From positions 248,001 to 312,000 of the forward strand of contig JACKHT010000002.1 in the NCBI GenBank assembly GCA_020638855.1: a DNA stretch of 64,000 bases, given 5' to 3'. Numbering within the stretch: position 1 is the first letter of the stretch; every line of letters begins with the position of its first letter. Both the position numbers and the translations under genes were made by a program. This stretch comes from Planctomycetota bacterium. GTDB lineage: Bacteria > Planctomycetota > UBA1135 > GCA-002686595. Positions 9,701-17,166 of the stretch are shown piece after piece. The notes beneath the pieces are model-generated. The model saw nothing but the letters and a program-made list of their open reading frames with translations, did no database searches and was not told where the DNA came from.

Positions 9701-10518
9701 GTCGCGAGCCGCTCGGCTTCGAGCGCGCTGCGCTGCTCGCGCAGGGCGGCCTGTTCGGTGTCGAGCCGCTCGAGCTCGGGCAGCAAATCGCCCAGCTCCT
9801 GGTCGATGACGTGCAGCTTGTGCTTGAGCTGGATGGTGCGCGCGCTGGTCCACTCGTGCTTGGCTTCGACGTAGCGCTCGGCCTTGCCGGCCTGGATCTT
9901 GAGCGAGCGCGAACGGGTGCGCAGCTCGCCCATCACGTCCTCGAGCCGCTCCATGTCCTGGGCCACGCGCTTGAGCCGCAGCTCGGCTTCGTGCTTGCGC
10001 TGGCGGTAACGGCTGGTTCCGGCGGCTTCTTCGAAGATCGCGCGCCGTTGTTGGGGGTTGGCGGACAGCACCGCGTCGATGCGGCCCTGCTCGAGCACCG
10101 AGTAGCCGCGGCTGCCCAGGCCCGTGTCAAAGAGCATGTCCTTGACGTCCTTGAGGCGCACGCGCTGGCCGTCGATCAGGTATTCGCCCTCGCCGTCCTT
10201 GTACAAGCGGCGCGTGATGGCCACCTCGCTGCCGCGCTCGCCCAGCTCGCCGCCCTCGTTGTCGAGCACCAGGGTCACTTCGGCCACCGACAGCGGCGGC
10301 CGGCTGGCGCTGCCCTTGAAGATCACGTCGGTCATGCCCGCGCCGCGCATCGAGGTCGGGCGCGTCTCACCCAACACCCAGCGCACCGCGTCGACCACGT
10401 TGCTCTTGCCACAGCCGTTGGGCCCGACGATGCCCGTCAGGTGGTTGCCGTCGAAGTCCATCACGGTGCGATCCGCGAAGGACTTGAAGCCAAAGAGTTC
10501 TAGGCGCTTGAGGTGCAT
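6775..10518 (-). CDS. smc: Chromosome segregation ATPase SMC
   Basis: Full-length 1247-residue SMC, the ATPase of bacterial condensin, which organises and helps separate sister chromosomes. Walker A GPNGCGKSN is at residues 32-40. Long Gln/Glu/Ala-rich coiled coils flank a hinge at about 525-660 (LSIDTRLARALDVVLAERAA ... VTPRGELVDAAGVLGG). The C-terminal head has the ABC signature LLSGGQRTMTALALLFAV and Walker B FCVLDEVDAALDD. The signature is SGGQ where SGGE is common. After the head there is a Pro/Glu/Thr-rich tail of about 45 residues, probably disordered. It lies 6 bases after the NrdD-like gene and is probably cotranscribed with nrdR. Its partners ScpA and ScpB are not in the window. Confidence 0.97.
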   Translation of the reverse strand: MHLKRLELFGFKSFADRTVMDFDGNHLTGIVGPNGCGKSNVVDAVRWVLGETRPTSMRGAGMTDVIFKGSASRPPLSVAEVTLVLDNEGGELGERGSEVAITRRLYKDGEGEYLIDGQRVRLKDVKDMLFDTGLGSRGYSVLEQGRIDAVLSANPQQRRAIFEEAAGTSRYRQRKHEAELRLKRVAQDMERLEDVMGELRTRSRSLKIQAGKAERYVEAKHEWTSARTIQLKHKLHVIDQELGDLLPELERLDTEQAALREQRSALEAERLATEEARTRVVGELDRASSDAGRLEGEVRALQERRDQLALRVTSWLASAQEEATRAESLREQLAQHRRELGAMVESTAGLEAKARSAQADVERLTREARDMGTQYKDARSAVEQQNEAVLQALQTRTKTANRVLHLQEAQAPADERLRVTSERLEQTQESLRAAQAQLQSLQAAAEASSARFHASQAQAASMAGTLAGEEQEHKALAEQVAEAEVEVASLEARRQSLVDLERQREELSGGTQKLFEALEQGEGPCEVERLRGVVADHLSIDTRLARALDVVLAERAATIVAQDAHVARSIVDWASREKVGQIPVVVPPGLGAPVCPSPSDYALFARYGNGVEGRLSDLIQCQPEMRALARALCCDVVVVSSLDLALSLVAQNPAWRFVTPRGELVDAAGVLGGYRELTQGAVGRRSEAGELERRIEVLRQRIDEKRRELEAKAARLAQWGTQLVALQEERDEARQAMTQAQSGAQAEAARAADLEKSVQRLAEDRGRLVQEKEALAAELAGAHRLTESAEADFEEANRRHSELDQARIELEAARETVQRELNQLQVTKTRAHSELESLKERIAAEQKRVEIDSAEIDRAEGRSQNFLANAEQGKGQGEHLAVEAEALRDQRAAMEETLQRLRAEERTHAEQAQVVRTQAEAVQKSLDQVSDGLNKGQLRQQRLDLAREDVVARASDELALDEYSLRRDFVPDEELLTDPDALKALDAKVAEWKQTLDKIGPVNVDAVEELEEVTERLTFLETESKDLADARRLLADTLRTIDEESRRLFLETFEEVRTGFQRIFRQLFGGGKADIQLEPNVDVLEAGIEILARPPGREMLSIGLLSGGQRTMTALALLFAVFEARPSPFCVLDEVDAALDDANIDRFLTMLTQFTDSTQFIVVTHNKGTMSACDALYGVTMQVKGVSAFVGVTLDNVDAFTPDATGQAKPTTRPNPSRETDPESGEPVVELTPAPPAPAEEQVGAES

Positions 10519-10524
10519 GGCGGG

Positions 10525-12654
10525 TCAGCCCGAGGTGTCGAACAGGGAAATCGGTAGCGGGGGCGCGGAAGCGGTGGCGGGAACCGGCGGGCCTTGCTCC
10601 AAGTGTTCCGTCCGGAGTGCCTCGAAGCGATTCCAAAGGGCAAGTTGGGCTCCTTGCGAGGCAGATTGCCCAGCTCCGGGACCCGCTGGGGCGGTCTGCG
10701 CTGGGTTTTGCGGGCTGCTGGGCGCCCGATCGAAACCATCGGACAGGGCCCCCGCGCGCACGCCGACCAGCAGGCGCGCCAAATAGGCGGCGACCGAGGC
10801 GGCGACCGAGCCAGCCGGGTCGCCCGCCTCGCCGCGTTCGCCAGCGGGGGGCAGGAAGCCGACCGAGTAGGACTCCACCGTTTCGGATTCGGGCGCGGGC
10901 AAGTCCGAAAAGAGGCGGCCCTGCTGGGCCAGCGCCTGTTCGCGGTCGAGCGCGGCAAAGCGCGCGGCGGCCTGGGTGCCGAACACGCCGTCGAGGTGCA
11001 CGGCGAGGTTTTCCTCGCGGCCGAAGCGCACCACGGCCTCGGCCAACAGGCCCAGGATGCGCGCGCCCTGGTCGGCGCGGATCTCGCCATCGCCCAGGAT
11101 GCGCAGCGCCTGGTGGAGTCCGATCGGCGAGAGCGCGAACTCGCGGCGCGGGCGTAGGTGGCCGGGGAATTCGTCGCGGCCCGCTTGGAAGCGGTCGAGG
11201 CTGGTGAGCAGGCGCACGCCCTGGCGCACCTTCTCGACGATGGCCTCGAGGAAGCGTTCTTCGCGCCAGGGGCCCGCGGCGCGGGCGAGTCGCGGCAGGT
11301 TGATCGACACAACGCCTCCCAGGGCCAGGGCCCCACGCTCGCGGCCGCGGCGGCGCAGCCCGGGCCCGGCGTGGCGCTCCGTGCCCCCATGCCAGACCCC
11401 CACCAGACGGCCGGCGTCCATCAAGCCCTCGAGCGCCGGGGGCAAGTCGGGGTCGCGTTCGAGCGCGGCGGCCAGGTCGTGGCCGTCGAGCCAGAGGCGC
11501 GGCGGCTGGCCGCCCGCTTGCAGCACCTGCCAGGCGGCGGCGAGCAGCACCGCGCTCCAGCGCCCACCGCGGCCACCGGGGTTGGCGAGTTCGATCTGGC
11601 GGCCCGAGGCCCCGCCCATGGCGCCGGCGGCGAACAGGAAATCGACCGCGGCGGCGGTGGCGCGGCTGCCGCGGCCGACCGCGCTGAAGGCGGGCTCGAG
11701 GTCTTCGATCACGACCCCGTGCGAAGTGTGCGCGAGCAGGGGCGCGGCGGCCTGCAACAGCTGCAGCGGGGTTTGGCTGGTGGCTTCGCCGTCGATCAGA
11801 AGCTCGCTCGGCAGAGCCAAGACCAAGGGCCGGTGCGGCGCGCGCAAATCGCGCAGGTCGAGGTCGCCCTTTTGGTGCAACTCGGCGGCTTCGGGATCGA
11901 GCACGTCTTCGAGCAGGAAACGGCGCAAAACTTCGCCGCCCAGGTGCTGGACGAGCTCGCCTTGGCGGTCGCCGCCGGGGCGCAACCACTCGCGCAAATC
12001 GTGGCGCGGGATGCCGACCGGGCGTTGGCGTTCGAGCGCGGCTTCGAGCCCCATGGCGCCCAGTTCGTTGTCGACGAAGGCGCGCACCAGCGAAGAATTC
12101 AAGCGGCGCAGACCGGCGTTGAACACGCGCCGTTCGACGCGCCGCGCGACTTCTTGCGCGATTTCGTGCGGCAATTCGGCTTCGCGCACGAGCGCCGCTG
12201 CGATGCGTGCGCCGTCCCAGGGGGTCGAACCCGAGCCGTCGCGCACCACCGGCAGGTGCGTCGGGGCTTGGCCGCTCGCCCCACCGCCGCCGGGCAAGGC
12301 GCTGAGCGCCGCGCGCGCGCGGTGGCGCCCGTCGCGCAGCAAAATGTACGCTTTGGCGAGCGCGCTGTTGCCCATCTGCACCAGCGCTTCTTCCACCAGG
12401 TCACCCAGCGCGCCGGGCTCGAGGAAGGGTTGCGCTTCGCCCTGGGCGTGGCGCCGTTCGAGCCGGCTTTGGGCCGAAAGCCGCACGACTTCGAGCACCT
12501 CCTGGCAAAACATCGGGTCGGGATAACCCGCGCGATCGAAGGCGGTTTGCAGGTCCTCGGCCAGCCGCAGGTGGTCCAAGGGGGCCATCTGCCCGTTGCG
12601 CTGCTGGACCAGGATGGGCAGGGAGTGGGTCGAATCGGAGTCGAAGCCGGCCAT
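10525..12654 (-). CDS. ATP-cone protein related to anaerobic ribonucleotide reductase, no glycyl-radical site
   Basis: A 709-residue protein. Residues 15-110 look like an ATP-cone (LPILVQQRNGQMAPLDHLRL, with AFDRAGYPD), the nucleotide-sensing module of RNRs and NrdR. The rest resembles class III RNR (NrdD) catalytic barrels: a region like IPRHDLREWL, HQKGDLDLRDL (HxxGDLxxHDL-like) and GGVVSINLPRLARAAG, followed by VEKVRQGVRLL. The C-terminus lacks the glycyl-radical motif (RVCGYL-type) and the terminal zinc-binding cysteines; it ends in a Pro/Ala/Gln-rich stretch. Active reduction is therefore unlikely; a regulatory or structural role is inferred. Start and nrdR stop overlap as TGATG, so it is coupled to the RNR repressor gene. 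The assignment to NrdD rests on motif resemblance only. Confidence 0.65.
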   Translation of the reverse strand: MAGFDSDSTHSLPILVQQRNGQMAPLDHLRLAEDLQTAFDRAGYPDPMFCQEVLEVVRLSAQSRLERRHAQGEAQPFLEPGALGDLVEEALVQMGNSALAKAYILLRDGRHRARAALSALPGGGGASGQAPTHLPVVRDGSGSTPWDGARIAAALVREAELPHEIAQEVARRVERRVFNAGLRRLNSSLVRAFVDNELGAMGLEAALERQRPVGIPRHDLREWLRPGGDRQGELVQHLGGEVLRRFLLEDVLDPEAAELHQKGDLDLRDLRAPHRPLVLALPSELLIDGEATSQTPLQLLQAAAPLLAHTSHGVVIEDLEPAFSAVGRGSRATAAAVDFLFAAGAMGGASGRQIELANPGGRGGRWSAVLLAAAWQVLQAGGQPPRLWLDGHDLAAALERDPDLPPALEGLMDAGRLVGVWHGGTERHAGPGLRRRGRERGALALGGVVSINLPRLARAAGPWREERFLEAIVEKVRQGVRLLTSLDRFQAGRDEFPGHLRPRREFALSPIGLHQALRILGDGEIRADQGARILGLLAEAVVRFGREENLAVHLDGVFGTQAAARFAALDREQALAQQGRLFSDLPAPESETVESYSVGFLPPAGERGEAGDPAGSVAASVAAYLARLLVGVRAGALSDGFDRAPSSPQNPAQTAPAGPGAGQSASQGAQLALWNRFEALRTEHLEQGPPVPATASAPPLPISLFDTSG

Positions 12655-13169
12655 CAGCGGCTGTCCCCCTCGCCGCTACCCACGGTGCCGAGCCGGCGGT
12701 CGCCTTCGGAGGGCACATCGGCGTCGAGGATCGGGCGCAGCTCGTCCATGAATTGGCCGATGTCCTTGAACTCGCGGTAGACGCTGGCGAAGCGCACGTA
12801 GGCCACCTTGTGCAGCCGGCGCAGTTCTTCCATGACCAGCGAGCCGATGACCGAGCTGGGTACTTCGCGGTCGTACTCGGCCTTGCACTGCGATTCGATG
12901 CGCGAGACCGCGGTTTCGATCGCGTCGGCGGCCACGGGCAGCTTTTCGCAGGCGCGCAGAAAACCCTGGGCGATCTTCTCGCGGTCGAAGCGCACGCGCT
13001 CGCCGTTCTTCTTGACCACCCGCAGGGGGCTCTCCTCGACCCGCTCGTAGGTGGTGAAGCGCATAAAGCACTTCAGGCACTCGCGCCGCCGCCGGATCAC
13101 CTCGGCGTCGGCCGAGGTGCGCGAGTCGACCACGCGATCGTCGTCGGTTGCACAGCGGGGGCACTTCAT
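12654..13169 (-). CDS. nrdR: Transcriptional repressor NrdR
   Basis: Zinc-ribbon plus ATP-cone repressor that shuts down ribonucleotide reductase genes when dATP/ATP binding signals enough dNTPs. 171 residues, near the usual 150-170. The ribbon reads MKCPRCATDDDRVVDSR ... RRRECLKCFMRFTTYER, with the CxxC pairs and the Arg-rich DNA-binding stretch. The ATP-cone follows from about residue 50 (RVVKKNGERVRFDREKI ... VMEELRRLHKVAYVRFASVYREF). The last 20 residues are a variable acidic tail. It is the first gene of a run with the NrdD-like protein and smc. NrdR boxes could not be located with confidence. No active RNR gene is in this window. Confidence 0.97.
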   Translation of the reverse strand: MKCPRCATDDDRVVDSRTSADAEVIRRRRECLKCFMRFTTYERVEESPLRVVKKNGERVRFDREKIAQGFLRACEKLPVAADAIETAVSRIESQCKAEYDREVPSSVIGSLVMEELRRLHKVAYVRFASVYREFKDIGQFMDELRPILDADVPSEGDRRLGTVGSGEGDSR

Positions 13170-13617
13170 GGGAGGAGGGCGCTCGGCGCCGCGGGCATTC
13201 TAGCAGGGCACCCTACATAGGGTAGGATTGGGCCTGAAAAGGTCTACCAACACGACCGGTAGTGGGCTCGGATGCGCTCCGGGCGTGCCCGGACGGCTCC
13301 GGCCTCACTCTTTGGGCCCGGGCTCCTGGTTCCGGGCTCTTCGGTTTTCCGTCTTGGCTCCTGGGCCCTGGTTCTTGGGTCCTGTTGCTGGGCCTTGGTT
13401 GCTGATCCCTGGTTTTTGGGTCCTTGTTTCTGGGCCCTGACCCATGGTCCAGGGTCTTTACCGGCGGCTCGCCTACCGCTCGGGGGACGGAGCCTGAACT
13501 TTGTTCACTTTCCCTGGCCGGGCTCCCTGAGCTGGCCGATCCCAAAGGCCCTGGCCGGGCTGGCCTTCCCCCTGTTTGGCCAATCCCCCATTCCGCATCC
13601 GCAGGCCCAGGCCCAGC
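13170..13617. other. 448-base gene-free gap between mnmE and nrdR
   Basis: Holds the degenerate repeat at 13314-13465, described separately. No convincing ORF, tRNA or strong terminator was seen in the remainder. The part next to nrdR should contain its promoter, but no clear -35/-10 pair stands out. The part at 13520-13617 is also low-complexity (repeated CTGGCC and CAGGCCC words). Confidence 0.6.
13314..13465. repeat. Degenerate short-period repeat (CCTGG/TTGGG-type)
   Basis: About 150 bases built from imperfect 12-14-base words such as CCTGGTTCTTGGGT, CTTGGCTCCTGGGCC, CCTTGGTTGCTGAT and TCCTTGTTTCTGGGCC. One strand is strongly rich in G and T, the other in A and C. No exact unit or spacer structure exists, so this is not a CRISPR. 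Reading frames through it encode only low-complexity Pro/Arg/Gln peptides. Similar CCCAG/CTGGG words recur in the repeat at 36189-36243. Confidence 0.75.
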
Positions 13618-15108
13618 TCACTTGCCCAGGCAGAACTGCGCGAAGATGCGGCTGAGCAGGTCTTCGGGGGTGGTGTGCCCCGAAATCTCGTCCAGGGCTT
13701 GGGTCGCGAGCCGCAGGTCTTCGGCCACTAGGTCGAGCGGCACCCCGGCCTCGATCCCCCCCTGGGCCAAGAGCACTTGTTCCTGGGCTGCCTCGAGCGC
13801 CTGGCGATGGCGCAGCCCGAGCGAGCGGGTCCAATCGGCGGCGCTGGCCTCGCCCTGCAGCCTTTCAAGCACCTGCTCAGCGAGCGAATCGAGCCCGTCC
13901 CCGCGCGCGGCCGAGGTCGCCACCCAGCCGAGGCCAAACTTTGCGCGCTGCGCCAGTGGCGGCTCGGGGGGCACGCCTTCGCGATCGATTTGGTTCCAGA
14001 CCAAGAGCGCGCGCGCCGCCAGCTCCCCATCGGGCCAAACCGGGTGCCCGGCGTCGGCCACCCACAACAGGCAATCGGCGCGTTGCCACTCGTGCTCGGC
14101 CTTGGCTTGGGCTTGGCGGTCGACGTCGCCTAGGGCCTCGGGCGCGCGATCGACCCAGCGGCCCGCGGTGTCCGCGAGCAGCGCGACGCGCTCGCCGAGT
14201 CGCCACGCAGCGCGCAGCACATCGCGCGTCGAGCCGGGCTGGTTCTCCACCAGCGCGGGCGGCACCGAGCTTGCCGAAGTAGATCCTGCCGAAGTAGCTC
14301 CTGCCGAAGTGGAACGATCCACGGTCGTTCCAGTGGATGTCGTTTCGGTCCCAGTCACTCCTGCTGAAGTCGCCTTCGAAGGATTCGAGCCTAAGGATTC
14401 GGGCCCAACCAGCGCGTTGAACAACGAGCTCTTGCCCGCGTTGGGCGCGCCCGCGAGCACGACCAGCGCCGCGCCGGGGGCAGCCTCGCGCCGGGTTTCC
14501 CAGGCCAAAGCCTCGGCCAAATCGTGCAAAAGCGCGGCTAGCATCGCCTGCAGCTCTTCGCTCGGAACATGCCCGGTGTCGGCTTCGTCGAAGTCCAAAC
14601 TCGCCTCGCACAAGGCGCGCAGCCGTTCGAGTTCGGCGCGCAACCCGTCGATGCGCCGCTGCAACCCACCGAATAGAAGCGCCGACGCCGCTCGCCGTTC
14701 GGTTTTGTCCTGGGCTTCGATCAAGGCCAACACGCCCTCGACCCGCGTCAGGTCGAGCCGCCCGTGCTCGAAGGCGCGCCGGATGAATTCGCCCGGTTGC
14801 GCGAGCCGCGCGCCCGCCGCGAGCAGCCCGGCCAAGACCTCCTGCACCAGAAACTCGTTGCCCGGTACATGCAACTCGAGCACGTCTTCGCGCGTGAACG
14901 ACGCGGGCCCCGGCATGCGCAAGACCTGCGCGGGGATGCCGCCTTCGGGGTCTTGGATGCGCGCCGCTTGGCTACCGCGCGTGCGCGGCAGCGCCGTCCC
15001 GGTCACCCGCTCGACGATCGCCCATGCCGCCGGACCCGACAGCCGCAGCACCCCACGCAGGGCCGAGCCCGGCGCCGATGCCACGGCGCAAATCGTGTCT
15101 GCGGCCAT
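13618..15108 (-). CDS. mnmE: tRNA modification GTPase MnmE with repeat insertion in the G domain
   Basis: With MnmG it forms carboxymethylaminomethyl-type groups on wobble uridine 34 of tRNAs. 496 residues. The N-terminal tetrahydrofolate-binding domain covers about 1-120 (DTICAVASAPGSALRGVLRLSG; FTREDVLELH), then helices, then an embedded G domain: G1 GAPNAGKSS (220-228), G2 PGSTRD (291-296), G3 DTAGRW, G4 NQID instead of the usual NKxD. The protein ends in FCLGK with the conserved Cys. Between G1 and G2, where about 10 residues are normal, there are about 55 rich in Ser, Thr, Ala and Gly (about 237-285), encoded by a 15-base tandem repeat. The start is 3 bases after yidC. The family call is secure; the effect of the insertion on switch I is unknown. 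Confidence 0.95.
   Translation of the reverse strand: MAADTICAVASAPGSALRGVLRLSGPAAWAIVERVTGTALPRTRGSQAARIQDPEGGIPAQVLRMPGPASFTREDVLELHVPGNEFLVQEVLAGLLAAGARLAQPGEFIRRAFEHGRLDLTRVEGVLALIEAQDKTERRAASALLFGGLQRRIDGLRAELERLRALCEASLDFDEADTGHVPSEELQAMLAALLHDLAEALAWETRREAAPGAALVVLAGAPNAGKSSLFNALVGPESLGSNPSKATSAGVTGTETTSTGTTVDRSTSAGATSAGSTSASSVPPALVENQPGSTRDVLRAAWRLGERVALLADTAGRWVDRAPEALGDVDRQAQAKAEHEWQRADCLLWVADAGHPVWPDGELAARALLVWNQIDREGVPPEPPLAQRAKFGLGWVATSAARGDGLDSLAEQVLERLQGEASAADWTRSLGLRHRQALEAAQEQVLLAQGGIEAGVPLDLVAEDLRLATQALDEISGHTTPEDLLSRIFAQFCLGK
14270..14374. repeat. 15-base tandem repeat inside mnmE
   Basis: Copies of CCTGCCGAAGTAGNN at 14270-14284, 14285-14299 and 14300-14314, with a diverged fourth at 14360-14374. 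The period is in frame, so copy number changes would lengthen or shorten the Ser/Thr/Ala segment of MnmE without breaking it. Confidence 0.85.
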
Positions 15109-15111
15109 GGC

Positions 15112-17136
15112 CTAGCGTTTCTTCTTGCCCTGCCCTTTGGACGTGCCCTTGCCCGGTTGGATCGCTTTCTTCTGCTCCTGCAACCGTTGCGCTTCCTTCA
15201 TGGCGGTCTCGAGGCGCATAGCGAGCTTGCCCTTGGCCTTTTTGACTGGCTCGGTTTCGTCGAGCGGCCAAATCTTGCGCACGACGGTGTATTCGAAGAT
15301 ACCGAACAGGCTCGAGGTGACCATGTACAAGGAAAGCCCAGCCGCATAGTTGTAGAGGAAGACCCCGAACATCACGGGCATCCACTTCATCATCTTCTGC
15401 ATCTGCGCCGCCTGGGGATCGGTCGGCTTGGGCATCACCATCTGCTGCACGATCCACAGCACCACCATCAAGAGCGGCAGGATGTTGAACCAGTCGAGCA
15501 CGCCCACGATCGGTAAGTGCGTGTTCCAGCCCAGGTGCGCTAGGTGGTCGGGCATCGAGAGGTCCTCGATCCACAAGAAGCGTTCCTGGCGCAGGTCGAA
15601 GGCCACGCGCAGCGCGCTGAACAGGCCGAAGAAGACCGGGATTTGGACCAGCGGCGGCAAGCAGCCACCGAGCGGCGGGAAGGCGCCCTCCTCCTGCATG
15701 ATCTTGGCTTGGGCCTCACGCAGCTTCTTGGGGTCGTTCTTGTACTTTTCCTTGGCCTCGTTGATCTTGGGTTGCACGCGCTTCATCTTGGTGGCGTGCT
15801 TGGCCATCGCGGTTTGCGAGCGGCGGTTGAAGGGGAACAACGCGAAGCGCACGGTCAGCGTGAGCATGATGATCGCCACGCCCCAGTTGCCGACCCAGCC
15901 GTGGAAGGTGCCCAGGACCTTGAGCAAGAAGGTGGCGATGCCGTCGAAAAACCCCAGGTCCTTGCGCAAGAGTTGCTCGTGCGCGGGCAGCGCAGCGATG
16001 AACTCTTCGCGCTCCTTGGGGCCCGCGTAGAGCCGGTAGTTCCAGACCAAGCGCTGCGCGGCGTCGGGCACCTTGAGGTTGAGCCCCATGTCGGTCAGCG
16101 CGTGGTGGTAGGGTCCCTTGGCGGCTTCTTGCGGCTTCTTGGCGGCCCAATCGAGGTCGCCCACCAGGCGCCAACTGGCGTCGGTCACCGACTCGCGCGC
16201 CAACGCGCCATCGACCCCGTCGGCGGGGCGCAGCAGCATGGCGAAGTACTTGTTGTCGACGCCACCGAAGAGCACTTCCTTGCCGGTGCTGAAGGTGTCG
16301 ACCAGCTTCTTGCCGGTCGGGTCGACGTCTTTGGATTCGAGCTCCCACTCGCCGCCCACCACGCCGCAGGCGCGGGCTTTGGGTTCCTTGTAGTAGGGGT
16401 CCGAGCTCGAACGCACCATGCCCGCCGCGGGCGTCAATACGAAGCGCACCATCTCGCCCACGCGCGCGCTGCCGTTGCCGGTGAGCGCGAGCTGGACGTC
16501 CCATTCGTGCTTGCCCGGTACCGTACGCAGGGTCTTTTCGATCGTCAGCCCCGAGGCTTCGACCGTGTGGCGGAAGCGCACACCGACCACGTCTTCGCCT
16601 TCGGTCAGGATCTCGTGGTCCCAATGCACGCGCTCGAGATCGTAGGGCACCAAGTCGCTGGCCGAAGGCCCCGCGCGCAGCCCCATCGAGCCCACGCGGC
16701 CCGCCTCGGTCTGGATCGGCTTGACCAGCGGCATCCAATACTGGACGTCCGACGTGTCGAGTTTGGGGTGTCCCGTGACGTAATAGTCCCCCGTGCGCAT
16801 CTCGGCGATGACGCCGCCCAGGCTGTCGAAGCGCACTTGGTAGCGGCCCTTTTCGCCGGGCTTGCCCACGAGCAGGGTTTCGCTCCAGGGCTCGCCGCCG
16901 ATGGCCGCCATGCTGGCGGGACCCCCGGAGGGAGGCAGCGCGCCGTTGGCTTGGCCTTGGGAGTTGCCGCCGGTCTGCCCATCGGCAGCGCCTTGGGATC
17001 CCGACGGGTTGCCCGCTTGGGCGCCACCGGCCCCCTCGACCGGGACGGGCTTGGGCGGCGGTCCTTGCAGCATTTGGAAGCCGATGAAGACTGCCCAACT
17101 GAGGACCAGAAACAGACCGAAACGCTTGATATCCAA
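15112..17136 (-). CDS. yidC: Membrane protein insertase YidC/Oxa1
   Basis: Inserts and folds inner-membrane proteins, alone or with SecYEG. 674 residues, longer than the E. coli protein of about 550. N-terminal membrane anchor MDIKRFGLFLVLSWAVFIGF, then a Gly/Pro/Gln linker and a large periplasmic beta domain to about residue 400. The conserved five-helix core follows, with an amphipathic segment, the positively charged cytosolic hairpin (FNRRSQTAMAKHATKMKRVQ ... PKKLREAQAKIMQEEG) and FPPLGGCLPPLVQIPVFFGL. A basic C-terminal tail (GKGTSKGQGKKKR) probably contacts ribosomes. It is directly upstream of mnmE, as in the common yidC-mnmE order; rnpA and yidD are absent here. Confidence 0.96.
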   Translation of the reverse strand: MDIKRFGLFLVLSWAVFIGFQMLQGPPPKPVPVEGAGGAQAGNPSGSQGAADGQTGGNSQGQANGALPPSGGPASMAAIGGEPWSETLLVGKPGEKGRYQVRFDSLGGVIAEMRTGDYYVTGHPKLDTSDVQYWMPLVKPIQTEAGRVGSMGLRAGPSASDLVPYDLERVHWDHEILTEGEDVVGVRFRHTVEASGLTIEKTLRTVPGKHEWDVQLALTGNGSARVGEMVRFVLTPAAGMVRSSSDPYYKEPKARACGVVGGEWELESKDVDPTGKKLVDTFSTGKEVLFGGVDNKYFAMLLRPADGVDGALARESVTDASWRLVGDLDWAAKKPQEAAKGPYHHALTDMGLNLKVPDAAQRLVWNYRLYAGPKEREEFIAALPAHEQLLRKDLGFFDGIATFLLKVLGTFHGWVGNWGVAIIMLTLTVRFALFPFNRRSQTAMAKHATKMKRVQPKINEAKEKYKNDPKKLREAQAKIMQEEGAFPPLGGCLPPLVQIPVFFGLFSALRVAFDLRQERFLWIEDLSMPDHLAHLGWNTHLPIVGVLDWFNILPLLMVVLWIVQQMVMPKPTDPQAAQMQKMMKWMPVMFGVFLYNYAAGLSLYMVTSSLFGIFEYTVVRKIWPLDETEPVKKAKGKLAMRLETAMKEAQRLQEQKKAIQPGKGTSKGQGKKKR

Positions 17137-17166
17137 GGGTGGATGGAGGGTTGTGCCGGGTCGCGC

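Noticed and set aside
8824..10503. Long plus-strand frame opposite smc
   Set aside because: High-GC antisense frame on the complement of the SMC coding region; Ala/Arg/Gly/Gln-rich with no motif. The same applies to 29407-32286 and 15544-17937.
13314..13465. Possible CRISPR array
   Set aside because: No identical repeats with unique spacers of constant length; words are degenerate and overlapping, and no cas genes are present.
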